In this document: in pieces, positions 12,045 through 24,418 of the stretch
Position numbering within the stretch: position 1 is the first letter of the stretch
How the letters are laid out: each line of letters begins with the position of its first letter
NCBI GenBank assembly: GCA_014885115.2
Contig: WKLE02003750.1
Coordinates: forward strand, 7,804-71,803
Source: Asterionellopsis glacialis
Lineage: Eukaryota > Bacillariophyta > Plagiogrammaphyceae > Rhaphoneidales > Asterionellopsidaceae
DNA length: 64,000 nucleotides
Direction of reading: 5' to 3'
Notes under the pieces: model-generated
What the model was told of the DNA's origin: nothing
Databases searched by the model: none
What the model saw: the letters and a program-made list of their open reading frames with translations, nothing else
Made by a program: the position numbers and the translations under genes

Positions 12045-13820
12045 CACACCTATTCCCCAGTTGTCCAATACTCTAGTACCATCAAGGGGTACCTGTGGTC
12101 CTCTTTGTCTCCCTCAGGAGGCAATATTGGTTACATTTGATGGTGGCAAGGGTCTAGAGTGCTCTGCCCCAAAGACTTTGAAGCAGGTGATGATGCTGTG
12201 TTACGTACAGCCTGAAGCTCCTGGAACGAATGGTCAGACGGGTCACGACCATTTCACTGGCAATGGCCTGAAGAGTATCAAGAGACTATCCGGGACGGTC
12301 TTTGTGTACACTTTCAAGGACCTCAACCCTTGTACAGGAAGCCACAACGTGACACTGAGGATCCTGCCATCAAAACCAAGGTGTTAGAGAAACTGCAAAA
12401 GGTCAGGTCAAGAAGATACATTTCCACCGGGTTTGTCAGTTTGCTTACCTTCTTTTTTGCCATCCCAAAAGGCAGTGATGACATTAGAATGGTATACGAT
12501 GGCACTGTCAGTGGATTGAACAGTGCCATCTGAATACCATGGTTTCCCCTTCCAACCATTAGGTCTCATCTGAGAGCAGCCAATGAAAATACTTTCATGG
12601 CAGATGTTGATCTTGGGGAAATGTTTCTCAACTTCGTTTTGCATGAGAGTGTGCGCAGTCTAGCAGGCGTGGACCTCACACATTATTTCCTGGAAAAATC
12701 TGACAATGTTCGTTGGGAATGTTGGATGCAAGCCGCTATGGGACTAACTTCTTCACCCTATCAGGCTGTGCAAGCCATGGCTTTTGCTGAAGAAATGATT
12801 CGGGGAGACAGAAGAAACCCATCTAATATTTATCGTTGGTCTAAAGTTATACTAAATTTGCCTGGGATGGAACTTTTTAACAACTCTAAACCTTGGGTTA
12901 TGAAGGTCAGAGAAGATGATGGAAAATTGGCTGCTGATCTGTTCATCTACATTGATGATCTCAGGCTGACCAGGAACTCTAAGTGTGAAGCCTGGGGAGC
13001 TGGACGAAGAGCTGCTAGTGTCTGCAACCATTTGGGTATTCAAGACGCTCCACGGAAACGTCGTGATGGCAAACAAGCATCGGGGGCCTGGGCCGGGGTC
13101 CTTGTCAAAGCGGGTTTAGACAGGGTATTTGTCTTAGTAGCGCAGGACAAATGGAACAAGGCCAAAGGATACCTCGAAGAAGTGAGACTCATGCTAGTTC
13201 AGCACCCTCACAAAATGAACAGGAAAAGACTGGAGATTATTCGTGGATTTCTAAATTACCTGGCCCAAACCTATCGCTGCATGGCAAGCTACTTGATAGG
13301 ATTCCATATGACCATTGATGGTTGGCATAAAGGTCGCAACAAGGAAGGTTGGAGACTACCCAGGAGCCAAAACATCATATGGGAGAAAGAAGAGCAAGAC
13401 TGGAGCAATGAAGACATTACTGAGGAAGTCCATGTCCCTGCTGAAGTAGCCGCAGTACCACGCTTCAAAGATGACATCAAGGCTCTCCAACTTCTGTGTG
13501 ACGCGGAAGAACCGGTGCTAAAAAGAGTCAGGTGCAACCAAGTAGGAAAGGTGTACTATGGTTTTGGGGATGCATCCAAAGCCAGTTTTGGTGCTACCAT
13601 TGAAATTGAAGGTGTAATTCATTTCTCGTACGGGCAGTGGTTGACTGAAGCTTCCAAAACAATGTCTTCAAACTGGAGAGAGCTTAATAATCTAGTTGAG
13701 TCCTTGGAAAAAATCTGCCTTGAACACCAATTGGGAGGAAGTGAGATATTCATATTCACGGATAACAGTACTGCAGAAAGTGCTTATTGGAAAGGAACAT
13801 CTACATACAAATTGTTATGA
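12045..13820 (+). pseudogene. Reverse transcriptase-RNase H of the retroelement, with in-frame TGAs
   Basis: Frame 3 is coherent from about 12045, passing through TGA at 12138, 12213 and 12531. The reverse transcriptase shows AIPKGSDDIRMVYDGT, then DVDLGEMFLNF and the catalytic box FIYIDDLRLT (residues around 12945-12975). RNase H follows with YYGFGDASKASFGATIE, NWRELNNLVESLE and FTDNSTAESAYWKG. These motifs match an RT family I know from diatom and other algal genomes that is linked to a tyrosine recombinase. At 12531 TGA stands where the family has Trp, and at the other two sites an Arg codon would fit. A frameshift near 13800 moves the continuation to frame 1. The copy cannot produce an active enzyme. 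Confidence 0.75.
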
Positions 13821-15252
13821 GCTCATATTACGTCTAAAAAAGCTTGAGATGGATCATGATCTAATCCTGCATGTTATTCACGTTAGTGGCAAACAAATGA
13901 TCACTCAGGGAACTGATGGAATTTTGCAAGGCGGTCACTCAACTGGAGTGATGCAAGGCAAATCCATGTCATCATTCACACCACTACACCTTTCCCCCTT
14001 CAAAAGAGAACCTTGACTAAAAATACTACTGGAGAGCAGCATGGGCAACATGGCATACACTACGCTAACTCCAGAAGGATGGTTTGATGAAGGACATAAA
14101 GCAGGCAATTTTATCTGGTCTCCCCCTCCAAGTGCTGCTGATGTAGTCGTGGAAGAAATTGGACATGTGAGGCTGAAATGTCCACAATGTTTTCACCTAA
14201 TAGTGGTTCCGAGGCTCATGATAGGAAGATGGCGCAGACTTATGGAAGGACCACCAACTTCTACTTTGTTATGGATTGGGAAAACTCTTTCTCCATCGCT
14301 TCTCACTTTGAACCTGCTCTCATTTTTGTATGTCTGCCCCATTGTAGCTTTAGTCCTAACTTCCCGGAATGTTGCAAGTTGCTGGATCAACTTCGAAGGA
14401 CTTTGTTGCTGGAAAGAGTGTCAGAAATACCTGAAGTGCGACGGGGGAATATTCTGTGGAAACTTTGGGGCCAAGCGAGGTCCCTTTGCACCCTGTAAAA
14501 GTGCATGGTGTGGTCCTTGTTTTACTCCCATTGGAAATCTCCCGTTCCCTGTCAGGATACATATAGATGACAATGGAGAACCCATTCTTGAACCTGGCTC
14601 AGAAGGAAGGTTCATTCAAGGACAAAAGGGAGATCACCTTTTGACACCTTTTCAATGTGAACAATGTCATTTCCAAAACATCATGGGTCGAAACCCTCAT
14701 CCTCACAATTTACAAGACAAAGAAATCCAGGAGCTCATCAGATGAGCCTCTCTAGACACCTTCTGGTCTAGAGCAACAGGAACTGTGGAAAGCAATCTCC
14801 AAAGAGCCTGGCATCTTGAGCAACGGGCCATGGAAAAGGGCTGACCACCCATAAATGACAATATGGGACCCTGACCCATAGAGGATGACATGGGCATGAA
14901 CTCAGCCATAAGCATCCTCGAAGAGTCTCTCAACCCAGGGAAACACAAAGAGTTTGTTCAATGGGGAACATTTAGGAAAACTAGAGCCACCATTTCCAAC
15001 ATTGGACAAGCTGGTGTAGGTGGCCTTCAAGACTCCATCGCATCTTATGAAATGAAGAAGCTCTGGATCTCATCCGTGGTCACTCACTCCTTTTGGTTTT
15101 CCAGATTCATGGAAGGAATCTACAAATGAGTGGGCGAACATGTGAAACAGGATGAACCCATCACCATAGATGTACTACATGCTCTAGAAACCATACTTGA
15201 GAGAGAATGGAAAACAGCCTCTTCTCCTAAAGAATCAAGATGCATATTTTAA
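13821..15252 (+). pseudogene. Recombinase-linked C-terminal region of the retroelement, truncated
   Basis: The frame continues as ELILRLKKLEMDHDLILHV, then runs through TGA 14014 and frameshifts near 14215 (to frame 3) and 14450 (back to frame 1). A Cys-rich block follows (CKSAWCGPC, then GDHLLTPFQCEQCHF at about 14627-14675). TGA codons occur at 14743, 14842, 14872 and 15127. The segment after 14740 (LDTFWSRATGTVESNL, EFVQWGTFRKTRA, FWFSRFMEGIYK, TIDVLHALE) matches the part that, in my memory of this family, precedes the catalytic tyrosine-recombinase core. Here it stops at TAA 15250, and none of the R..H-x-x-R..Y core is found before the 3' repeat. The core was therefore probably deleted. 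Confidence 0.6.
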
Positions 15253-15494
15253 AAAGGGAAACAGGATTCTATCTGAAAGAAGTCTATCAACAAATTAGGG
15301 TTCACGTGACACTACCCTGAAAGGGGTTTAGGGTGCACGGCTAAGGAACCCTTCTCTCGATTAGCAATTAAACTAAATTGGCATTTTTTACCTGTAAACT
15401 CTTAAACACCTTGATCTAGCTTTGAATCCTCTTTACTGAAGATCAATCCAACCTAGACAAGATACTCCGATTGTGTGACAAGTCCAGAAGATGA

Positions 15495-15786
15495 CCCTCT
15501 CCTGTTCAAATTAAGAAGGTTTGATGGCCAGATGCCTGAGCCTCTAGAAGTACTTGAACTTGCAGATTAGGCATTGAGTCAGAGATGAAACACCTGACAA
15601 TTGAGATCCAATCATTCTAGAATCTGATAAGATTTTTAGAATGCTTTCAAAAATCACAAGAAACACTCATCTCATCCTCAGATCACTCTTTCAAGAACTT
15701 ACGACGTAATCGGTTGGTTGTGACTTAGTAAGACAAGCGCTCAACTTTGCACATTGATCAGTCCAAAGTGGACCGCAATTCTCACT
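15495..15786 (+). repeat. 3' terminal direct repeat of the retroelement
   Basis: This is the partner of 8256-8547. At six of about twelve differences the 5' copy has CG and this copy has TG or CA, and at two more a CpG was lost by transversion. No difference runs the other way at a CpG. This points to deamination of methylated cytosines in this copy. Confidence 0.9.
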
Positions 15787-16731
15787 TAAGCGAGTGATTC
15801 TTTGGCTTTACCATTAATTAAACCCTATTTTTCAATTTTTAATTAAAAATCAAAAGTAAGTTTCGTTCTTGAGATCTTGGTGATTTTGTTGAGGATTTGT
15901 GTTTGGTTTTGGGAACACTGTGCAAGATGATAATCACAAAGTCCTCTAGAGATCTAGTCTTGTTGCACAAAAGAACTAGATTTAGTAGGGCCTACTCTAA
16001 TGTTGCGATAGTATATAATACATAGTCCCCTCGTCATTTATCCCGCTAGGTTCTAGTCCTTCGAAAGCTTTAGCACCAACTCATAGGCGTCGAACAAGGG
16101 ATCACTGGACTTGCTCTTTACCAAAAAAAAAATACAGGAATACAACCACAACATTATTCTCTAGAGAATAAACTTACTAGAGAGGACAGAGTTGTATTAT
16201 TCTCGATCGTACCTATTTTCTGACAAGGTCCTCTCTAGTAGAGGCGTCCTATCTACCGGTAGCTCTCTCTCTACTATAGAGAGAGAGGACCAAAATGTAC
16301 ATGGTAGACTACGGTAGAATAGGTAACTTGTGGTCACTTCCAATTCGTACACTTCTCGGCGTTCGTAAGATGCCACTGTGACCCGTCGCTGTGTTTGTGC
16401 CTTGTGTCTTGTGTTCCCTTGTCTGCATCTGCATGCGGTCCCGGGGCCTATCCCGAATCATCCTGAGCCCTGATGATACAGCACTGAATGCGGGCAACAC
16501 TGAACACATGGCTCGTCAAAGATTTCGATTGGAGGGATCATCGGATTCCAGGTACAGGATAAAGTAAACTCTCTAGAGAGAGTCCTCTCTAAAGGACTGC
16601 ACAAAGCATCCTGGCAAATCAACGAAACACTATTCCGGTAACATTGGTCTATGAGTCAAAGAATATATATCACTGTCTCTAGTATTCATATCTTTCTATT
16701 TTAAGCTCGAATAAATAAGTATTTCAACAAG
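15787..16731. other. Spacer between retroelement and CABIN1/HIR3-like gene
   Basis: No coding sequence is supported. The left part is AT-rich. From about 16190 to 16600 there are several TCTCTAGAGAGA-type palindromes and purine/pyrimidine GA/CT runs. The last 200 bp hold the promoter of the next gene. Confidence 0.55.
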
Positions 16732-19700
16732 ATGAAATGGGAAGCAGCTAACATAAAACGTCGTCAAGTGCATCGCGATGATCCATCTCAACAGGATGGC
16801 GGTGTTGACACCACACCAACAAGGAAACGACGAAGCGTGGAAACAGCAGAAGCAGCGCTCGCACGTCTGACCAAGTCCTATTCGACTGCCATGACCTGTG
16901 TGGGAGCACTGCATCGAGCAAGTAATGCGTTATATGAATCAAAAATAAAAACAAACCCTCCTGGTCTACAAAACAACAGCAATACCATTATTCAAGAAAG
17001 TGCAAGTACAGGTGGTACTCTTACACAAGATAGCGACCATCATGATGATCCCATGTCAAAACTTCAAAGAGTTGCATCTGCAGCAAGAACCACATTAGAA
17101 AATGCAGTTCTTCTTGATCCGCTTATTGTGTCTCACGCCCCAACGTTTCATAAAACTATTATGTATTTGGCTCAACATCAACAAAAGGCTGCTGCATGTT
17201 CAACCAAAGATGATGTTGACGTTGACAATGATCGATGGACGGTCGTTCTAGAGGCTAAACATCGACCTACGCCACCAGTTCTAACATCGAAGGCACATCG
17301 TTCGACTATTCGTGACTTGGCGTATCTATCGTTGGTGAATTATGCAGATTTACTTCTAGTAGCGTGTGACTGCTCAAAACATAAAAAAGGTTCAACTTTT
17401 ACTTCTATATTAGACCGTGGTGTGACTCAAAAGTTAAAAGCAATGGATATAATTGTGAACCGCGAGGATAGGGGTAAAAAGTGTTGTTGTTGGACCGGTG
17501 AAGACCAGGAAGTTACGCAACGCCTAGCTCTTGTAGCATTATGTGATGCATCAGAATTAGATGGGACTGACCCCAGTCTTTGGTTGAAATTGGCATGTGC
17601 AGCTAGAGGATTAGGGCGTATAAATGCTGTCACTTTTCAAGGTAGCTCTGAAGGAAAAGAAGACACAGAAGAAGCTGTTGCAACAGGTCTCTGCCAGTAC
17701 CGACGTTTGGAACGTCATGCTTTGGAAAGAGGGTATTCCGCCTTACCCGATGGAGTCCCCCCAAACAGAACTATTGTTCGTGCTCTCAGCGAACTCGATG
17801 ACATGGAAAGTACAGATATTTACCCAGCGAAACTTGTGCAATCATCTCTCGATGAGAATGTGGCAGAGTTGGTCTTGGATTTACCACGGTATTCCTGGTC
17901 AGTCCTTGGACGAATGATAATGAGAGCCTGTCGTGAAGGCGCAGCTTATAGATTTGAGCTCATGCCACATCTTCAACTGTCATCAGATAATGCAGCGAAG
18001 CAGGGCGTTCAAAATATGTTTGGTTCCCCACGGCTTTCTTTGCGTATTTCCCCAATTTTGGCACTTCCATCCTATGTCTTGGGGACAATATGTCAGTATC
18101 TGGATGCTGTATCTGTGTGGAAATTTGAAGCTACCTGCCGTGCTTTATCAGTTTCTGTTGTTTCTGCCAGAGCACTTGTGGAACAGCTTCATCAGAATAG
18201 TGCAGCATTAGCAAGGAAAAATGACAGACAACAAGAAAGCAACCTCGATTTATCGAAAAATGAAACAGAAGACAGCAAAAGGCATGCCGAGGGAGAGATA
18301 GAGAAAGACGAGAGTGCAGTAGACAACAACGACGCAGCAGGGCAAACTGACGCGAAAAAGAAAGCAAAACCAGCGCGCTCTCACCGTAGCTCGAAACGTG
18401 TCCTGTCACAAATGATGATGTCCTGTAGAATGGCTGAGAGAAGGTCCAGAAGAAACTCAGTTGAGTTTTGTTTTCTCGCATCGGTATTGTCGTGCACAGC
18501 GGACGACGAGGAATACCTGAAATTGCTCAAAATCCCAATTGTTTGGGAGAATTCCCTGAAAAATATACAATCCGAATACCTACTTTTAGGTTCAGGCAGC
18601 TCATCTATCCAAGCGAGTGCACGAAGCTCGGCTACGGAACTTCAAGCTCGACAACAAAATGAAGCAAGAGAACGATGTGGAGATGCAGCCTTGACAGTCT
18701 TCGCCGACCGATGCAGCGGTCATAATTCTGCTCCATACGAGGTCTTGTCGCGTTTTCTTATTCATATTGCAATGAATGTCGAAGACGTGTTTTCCGGTTC
18801 TTCAGAGGACACGATGGTTCTTACTTCATGCTTTACTGATTGTACGTATATTTATTACACAAGTGCTTGAGTTTTCTACTTTTTCAGTTTTGCTAATAAG
18901 TTGCTCTTAATTTGGTTCTCAACTATATAGGTGTTGACCTCTTGGCGAAACGAAAAGGTTTCAGCGAAACACTGGTGCCATCGTGGTTTGGCAACGACCC
19001 AGATTGGGATGATTGTGGCAGAGGAGTAGATATGGAAACATTTGCTGTAAATCTACTTTATGCTGAGTTAAGGCTTAGAAGATGCGAACGTCACTCCGTC
19101 GGAAGCCATGATTATGAGGATGATGGCAATGCTTTATCCATGCTGTTGCCAGTAATGGTCCGTTTGATAGAGCCAATCGATGACGAATTTGATCGCAAAA
19201 TCGACAAACCTCAACTCAAAGTCGACGAAATGGTGTGGACGGGTCTTAAAACTCGTTGCCATTGGCTTGCAGCTGGGTTTTACTTCTGGCGAAACAAAAT
19301 TTCCCAAAATATTTTGGAGGCGCGACAAGCGGAAAGCCTGGGACTGAATCATATCGAGAAATGTTTAGAATGCCTGAAAATGCCAGAGGAAAAACCCATT
19401 CGTATAGTACGAACCCCACATCTAGGGTCTCTGGTGCGAACTGAAATTCACTGGAAAGAGCTTTCTGAATCCATCCTTTCTAAATACCGTGATAACATTG
19501 AAGCTGCTTCTGTTATTTCGCTAGCTCGACAGAGTTTTCTTGAAGTTATCGAAACGGAAGGCATTGAGGGAGGCAATAGCGAACACGTTGAGGAATTCTC
19601 GCAGGACGACATTGTTTCACTAGATTCAACTGGCAAGGACCTCTTTTGTAGATACGATACCAAATATGAGGGTTTGAATGGTAAACACGGAGAACTCCTC

Positions 19701-22700
19701 GACGACTTTCTTGTAGCACATGGCGAGGACCTGCTTCTTTCTTCGCAGTCAATAGATGACGAACAAAATCAGACGGACATGGCTTTGACCAATCTATGGA
19801 ACTTGATACCATCCCGAAGGCCAGAACGTTGCCATTATTCCGGCTTACCCAATCCAAGCATTCTTACGATCTTAATTTCATGTATGCAAGCTCAAGGAGA
19901 GAACAAATTATCAGTTTTACTGCTTCTGACACGCCTAGTTCATGCTGCATATGATCAATTGGGCTTTCTTGTTCGACAGAAGAAGGACGAGGGAAAGGAA
20001 GAAGATGGTTTTGTCGAAAATTCAGGAAATGAAAGCGACTCCTTCAGCGATAGTGATGATAGCTACGATAGTGATGATGATATCGGAGCTGATAACCACT
20101 CAAAAAAAGATGATACCAGCACGACGGATAAGCAAATCATTATGGTTCAACTCCTCCTATGTAAGATTACTGACATATGCACCAACTCATTATCAGCACA
20201 AGAGAAGAAAGACTTTTCCACGTGCAATGAATTTGGGTCTCTTATGTATACTTCTTTTGGATTCGCGGCAGACTGGCACGAAGATAATATGCGAAGAACT
20301 TTCAACTTGAGCCCTCCAGCTGACCTACGAATCTTTCTTGCAATCCGCTCGCTGTATGAGTCGATGCTAAACGATATTGGTGAAGAAAGCAGGCAACATC
20401 TTTATTCGACGTATTTCGTGGGTCTAACTAGAATTCTCATATCTCAGCGGAAGTTATTCCCTGCACTTCTTAGATCACACGGCGATAACAGGACTGGAAG
20501 ATCATTGAGACAAAAGAATTGCAGAAAAAGATCCGAGTATATTGGTGCTATTGCAAATGAGATGGCAAATCTCCTCTCTCAGAACCTCTCAAAACTTTAC
20601 GAGAAGAAGTTGCTCCCATCATACCTACTTGATGCCTTACATTGGGCTTCAGCTAGCGACCATGGGGAATCGACAGGGGATACACATGAGTCCGATTCTG
20701 CAATCGCGGTGCTCTGTGAAAGTATTATTTGGTTTTGGAAGTACATTATGAACTCTGAAGATCCTAATTTAGCGAAAAACTCGTTCGATCGACCAATTGC
20801 CAACCAATTGCGTGTGCCTATCGCTTCGGTCGTCATTGGTTTGTGCGGTGCAGCTGCGCCCTACGATTTATTTACTTCTAAGCGAAAGCAAAGTGAAGAC
20901 TCGAACATTCACGAAGAATTTAGGGACGATCAAGTCTGTCTTGCTGAATTTTTTGACTCTGATGATAGTGCGCACGACTGGAGGTCCGATGATGAAGATT
21001 CAGAAAGTCTTGGATGCGCACTTTTACGGGTCCTCTGCCAATCTGTCCATTGCGTGGCGTTGGTATTTAATGGAGTGAAGGAGAAGGATGCTGTCACATC
21101 CTCACCGCATTCATCTAGTAACAACATCAACGGCCCTACTCTCCCTCTTGTTACCGCTCGAGTCCTGAATCATTTCTCAGTTGTGCTTCTCACAGAATTT
21201 GGTCAATCGGATGCAACAAAGTGGAAGAATCTGTGGGATGTGAAATACCCCATTTGCACACGTACGACAGGAAACCTATTAGATTCAATGCTCCACAAAG
21301 CTTACAGGTTTCTCCATGGTTTTACTTTAGTAGGGGCGAATAATGCCAATGATCACGCAACGCCTCCTGGGCATGTTGAGGACAACGACCAACAGAAATA
21401 CCCACCCGAGTCTACGTCTGCTGCCGCGGGTCTTTATCGGTGTATAATTAGAGCTTACTCAACTTCAAGAAAATCACCCCCCAAAGCTGCCTTAGAATGT
21501 GTTGCTAATTCTTTGCCACCAGTTGAGGAGAGTGATAAAAGTAGGGTGATCTGTAATTTTTTGTTCTCTACAAAGAGCGACAATTTCTCTCCGAAGGATG
21601 TCATCAAACTTGTTAGCAAATCATCCAATTCTGCTCTTCTCTTCTCGAATCTCCCAGAATGGTTCTGGAAAGATGAAGGAGACGACAGTGACTATAGTGG
21701 ACTAGAGGAAGTGACGATTGTTCGCAGAGGGGTGTACCGTGAACTCGCCAAAGGATCATTTCCAGTAAAAATAGATGTAACGAGCAAAAGTGACGATTCA
21801 AATGAGAGTCTTGAACGCCTGTCCTCTTCTCGATACGAGGAAGACCTATCAAAGAGGCTCGCGGCGATATTAAAGGATCTGTGTTACGGTAACTCATTAA
21901 ATTACGAGAGTTGGTATAACGCAGCGCAATGTCTAACTCTTAGAGCAGATCATATTGTTGATCGATTGGGCCAGTCTAGAGGTTTTGGCCAATCAGATAG
22001 TATCACTATTCCCGAAAACTATTCAGCTGAACGATTGAACTCTCCTAAGGATCTGAAGTTGGCCGATTTAATTAAAAGCCAAGAACGTGATTACAACAAT
22101 AAAACATGTGCTTGGATTCCATATCTCGGTAGTGACTTGAACATTTACAATATTTACCAGTGGACATCATTCAAATCGCTGGTGAATTTTTCCGACGCAA
22201 TCTCCAAAAACTTGAAAGAACAGGCATTGCCAGAAGAAGTTGCAGAAGACAAATTTCATTACGTCGTATACAAAGAAATTGAATCTAAATACGAGAATGG
22301 TGACTTGGCTGGGTGGCAAGAGGCATGGGGTGGCATCTTTGTTGGGGCATTACGATGCATGTCTATCAGGTGTTTGTGCATGTCTTTATATTTACTGCTT
22401 GTTAAAAGAGATTCAAAGGCACCAAACAATTCGGAAGTTTCAGAACTGTCTGAATCTCTAGGTGTTATGCATTATGCCAGGCTTGCTGGGTCTCAGATGT
22501 ATGGCTACCCGATGCACATTATGACACCCTTCAAAAAGCGTCTATTAGCAGAAACTGCACTTGTGTGCTTTAAACGGGCTGTTGATGCGTCTAGCAACTC
22601 GGGGAAAGCCTCTGACGACGAAGGTGAAGTCACTTGGGACCTAACATTTATGATCGGCAAGGTATGTACTTCGTGGGATAAGGTTCGGCCTCTGTGTCCA

Positions 22701-24375
22701 AAGTGTCTAATCTTTTTTTACATGTGATTTTGTTTTAGTGCTATGAAAAAATATCCAGTACATACAAAAGAGAATGCTTCACAACTTCTGGAGAAAGTTC
22801 CAAATTAATCCGTCGATATGAGCATTATATGAATGAAGCACTGCGCAGCTACGCAGAAGCTTTGAAAGAAGCAACAAACCTTGAAATAGAAGGGGACAGC
22901 AGGCCAGAAGTTAAAGCAGGTGGGAGTACACATGGTTCTACAGAAGTTCTCTATCGGCTTCATGCCTCTCGGTTTAAATGTATGTTGTATGCTGTTCGAC
23001 GCCAGGTCGATAGAGCGTACGCCGAAGAAGAGGCTTACCGACTTACTTCTCAGCACTGGTACAACACGTCAGTAGATGAAGAAATCAAAAAAATAGAAAG
23101 AGAGCAGAACATACGTGGCAAGGTCTGGAATGTTCTGGTTGATACTGTCGCAGCATTGGCCCAGTGTCGTCTTGAGAAGTCTTATTTTCACCGTTCTGTG
23201 TATCGATTTGTGCAAGCCCTTTGCTGGGCTCCTGTTTTTCTTCACCCTGATGACGTCAAAAACAATACTAGTTTAGCAACAGTCCCTGCGACCAAAAGCC
23301 ATTACGTCCGGGGTCTCAACCATGCAACACCTTGCGTCAATAGTGGTGAAGTAATCATGGCTAAGCTATTTGAAAGAAAAAGGTGAGTTTGCTGCTGCGC
23401 TATTTGATTGCAGTAAAACTTCGTCTTTTACTCAACGTCTCTCCATGTCTACTTTCCAGGCCCCAACTTTGTTCTGTATGGGTGACAACGCCCGGCACGG
23501 CACCTTCACCATTTGAAGCCATCAACAACTCTATCCGAAAATTCGATTGCCTTCGGAGCAAATACGTTGAAGGTTATGTCGAATGCCTTCGTCTGTGCAA
23601 AAGGACAGAGAAGCTAGAAATGCTTCTTGAATGGGTCAGAACTTCGAACCGGGATCTGCCATCCTTCTATCAGGCCAGTGCGCTCGCAAAAGGAGGCGAA
23701 CCTAAAAACCCACACACGAATGATTGCTTACTTCTTAAAAAACCATCAATAGAAAATCTCGGACTGATTCGTTCCGTCAAGCGAAAAATCAACAGTGCAA
23801 TTGCCGATGTGGTGATTCAAGAATTACAAACTTCGAAAAAATCTGGCAGTCAAGTTTCACAAATCAAGGTAAAGGAATATTTGAAGTTGTCTTTTACATC
23901 GTATCTTCAATTGAACTGCACAATAAGAGATCTTGAACGAAGCCGAGCATGGAAATACGGACTTGGTTCAATTCGAGAGGTGGAAGCTTTGTGTGAATCG
24001 TATCTGGCCTTACAGGACCATGAACATGTCCATATGAAAGAACAAAACTGGTCAGGGGGGGCACAAAAGAAGGTGGTGTTGGAAGCTGCTCTACAAAAGG
24101 CACACGAAGTATTCCCAAACATTCTTTCAAAAAAGAAAAGTAGAAAGCGCACAAAAACAGATGCCAAAGTCGATGAATCTAAGAAAAAACCATTTATTGT
24201 GGAGGTTCCAAGTGGTCTATCTAAAGGAGACTCTTTCCAAGCAACAATTCGTCACAAGGGCTTTGTAAAGAAAGTGAGACTGACGGTACCAGAAGGAAAT
24301 CCAACTAGATTGAAGTTTTCTTTAACATTTCCTACCCCCACAAAAAGCCAGAAGCGACCAAAACATAATGATTAA
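16732..24375 (+). CDS. CABIN1/HIR3-like histone chaperone complex subunit
   Basis: Four exons: 16732-18841, 18931-22661, 22739-23382 and 23460-24375, with introns of 89, 77 and 77 nt. The lengths sum to 7401 nt and give 2466 aa. Family signs are a TPR-like segment LWLKLACAARGLGRI..RRLERHALERG early on, then WDLTFMIGKCYEKISSTY and LYRLHASRFKCML later. In CABIN1/Hir3, the large scaffold of the HIRA H3.3-deposition complex, equivalent segments occur in the same order. An F-box-like stretch (LALPSYVLGTICQYLDAVSVWKFEATCRAL) lies near residue 450. Acidic Asp/Glu/Ser patches fit a histone-binding scaffold. The C-terminus ends in a small domain (FIVEVPSGLSKGDSFQATI, VRLTVPEGNP) that I have seen in other diatom proteins. 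It would act in the nucleus. The family call rests on pattern recognition only. Confidence 0.6.
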
Positions 24376-24418
24376 AAAATATTTCCCCTTGATTCACTTC
24401 TAATTCTGCATCTTAATG

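Larger units (their letters stand above)
8256..15786 (+). mobile_element. Degenerate tyrosine-recombinase retrotransposon (DIRS/Ngaro-like)
   Basis: The element is bounded by 292-bp direct repeats that are about 96% identical without indels. Between them, in order, are a coiled-coil gag-like frame, a reverse transcriptase with an FIYIDD active-site box, an RNase H domain, a Cys-rich block (CEQCHF) and the N-terminal part of what I recognise as the recombinase-linked C-terminal region of this RT family. The repeat ends are not TG...CA and I see no target-site duplication, as expected for tyrosine-recombinase elements and unlike LTR/DDE elements. Frames are broken by about eleven TGA, one TAG and several frameshifts, and the recombinase catalytic part is missing, so the copy is dead. 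Confidence 0.75.

Noticed and set aside
8256..15786. LTR (Gypsy/Copia) retrotransposon
   Set aside because: There is no TG...CA ends, no target-site duplication, no primer-binding site that I can see and no aspartic protease or DDE integrase. The RT belongs to the recombinase-linked type.
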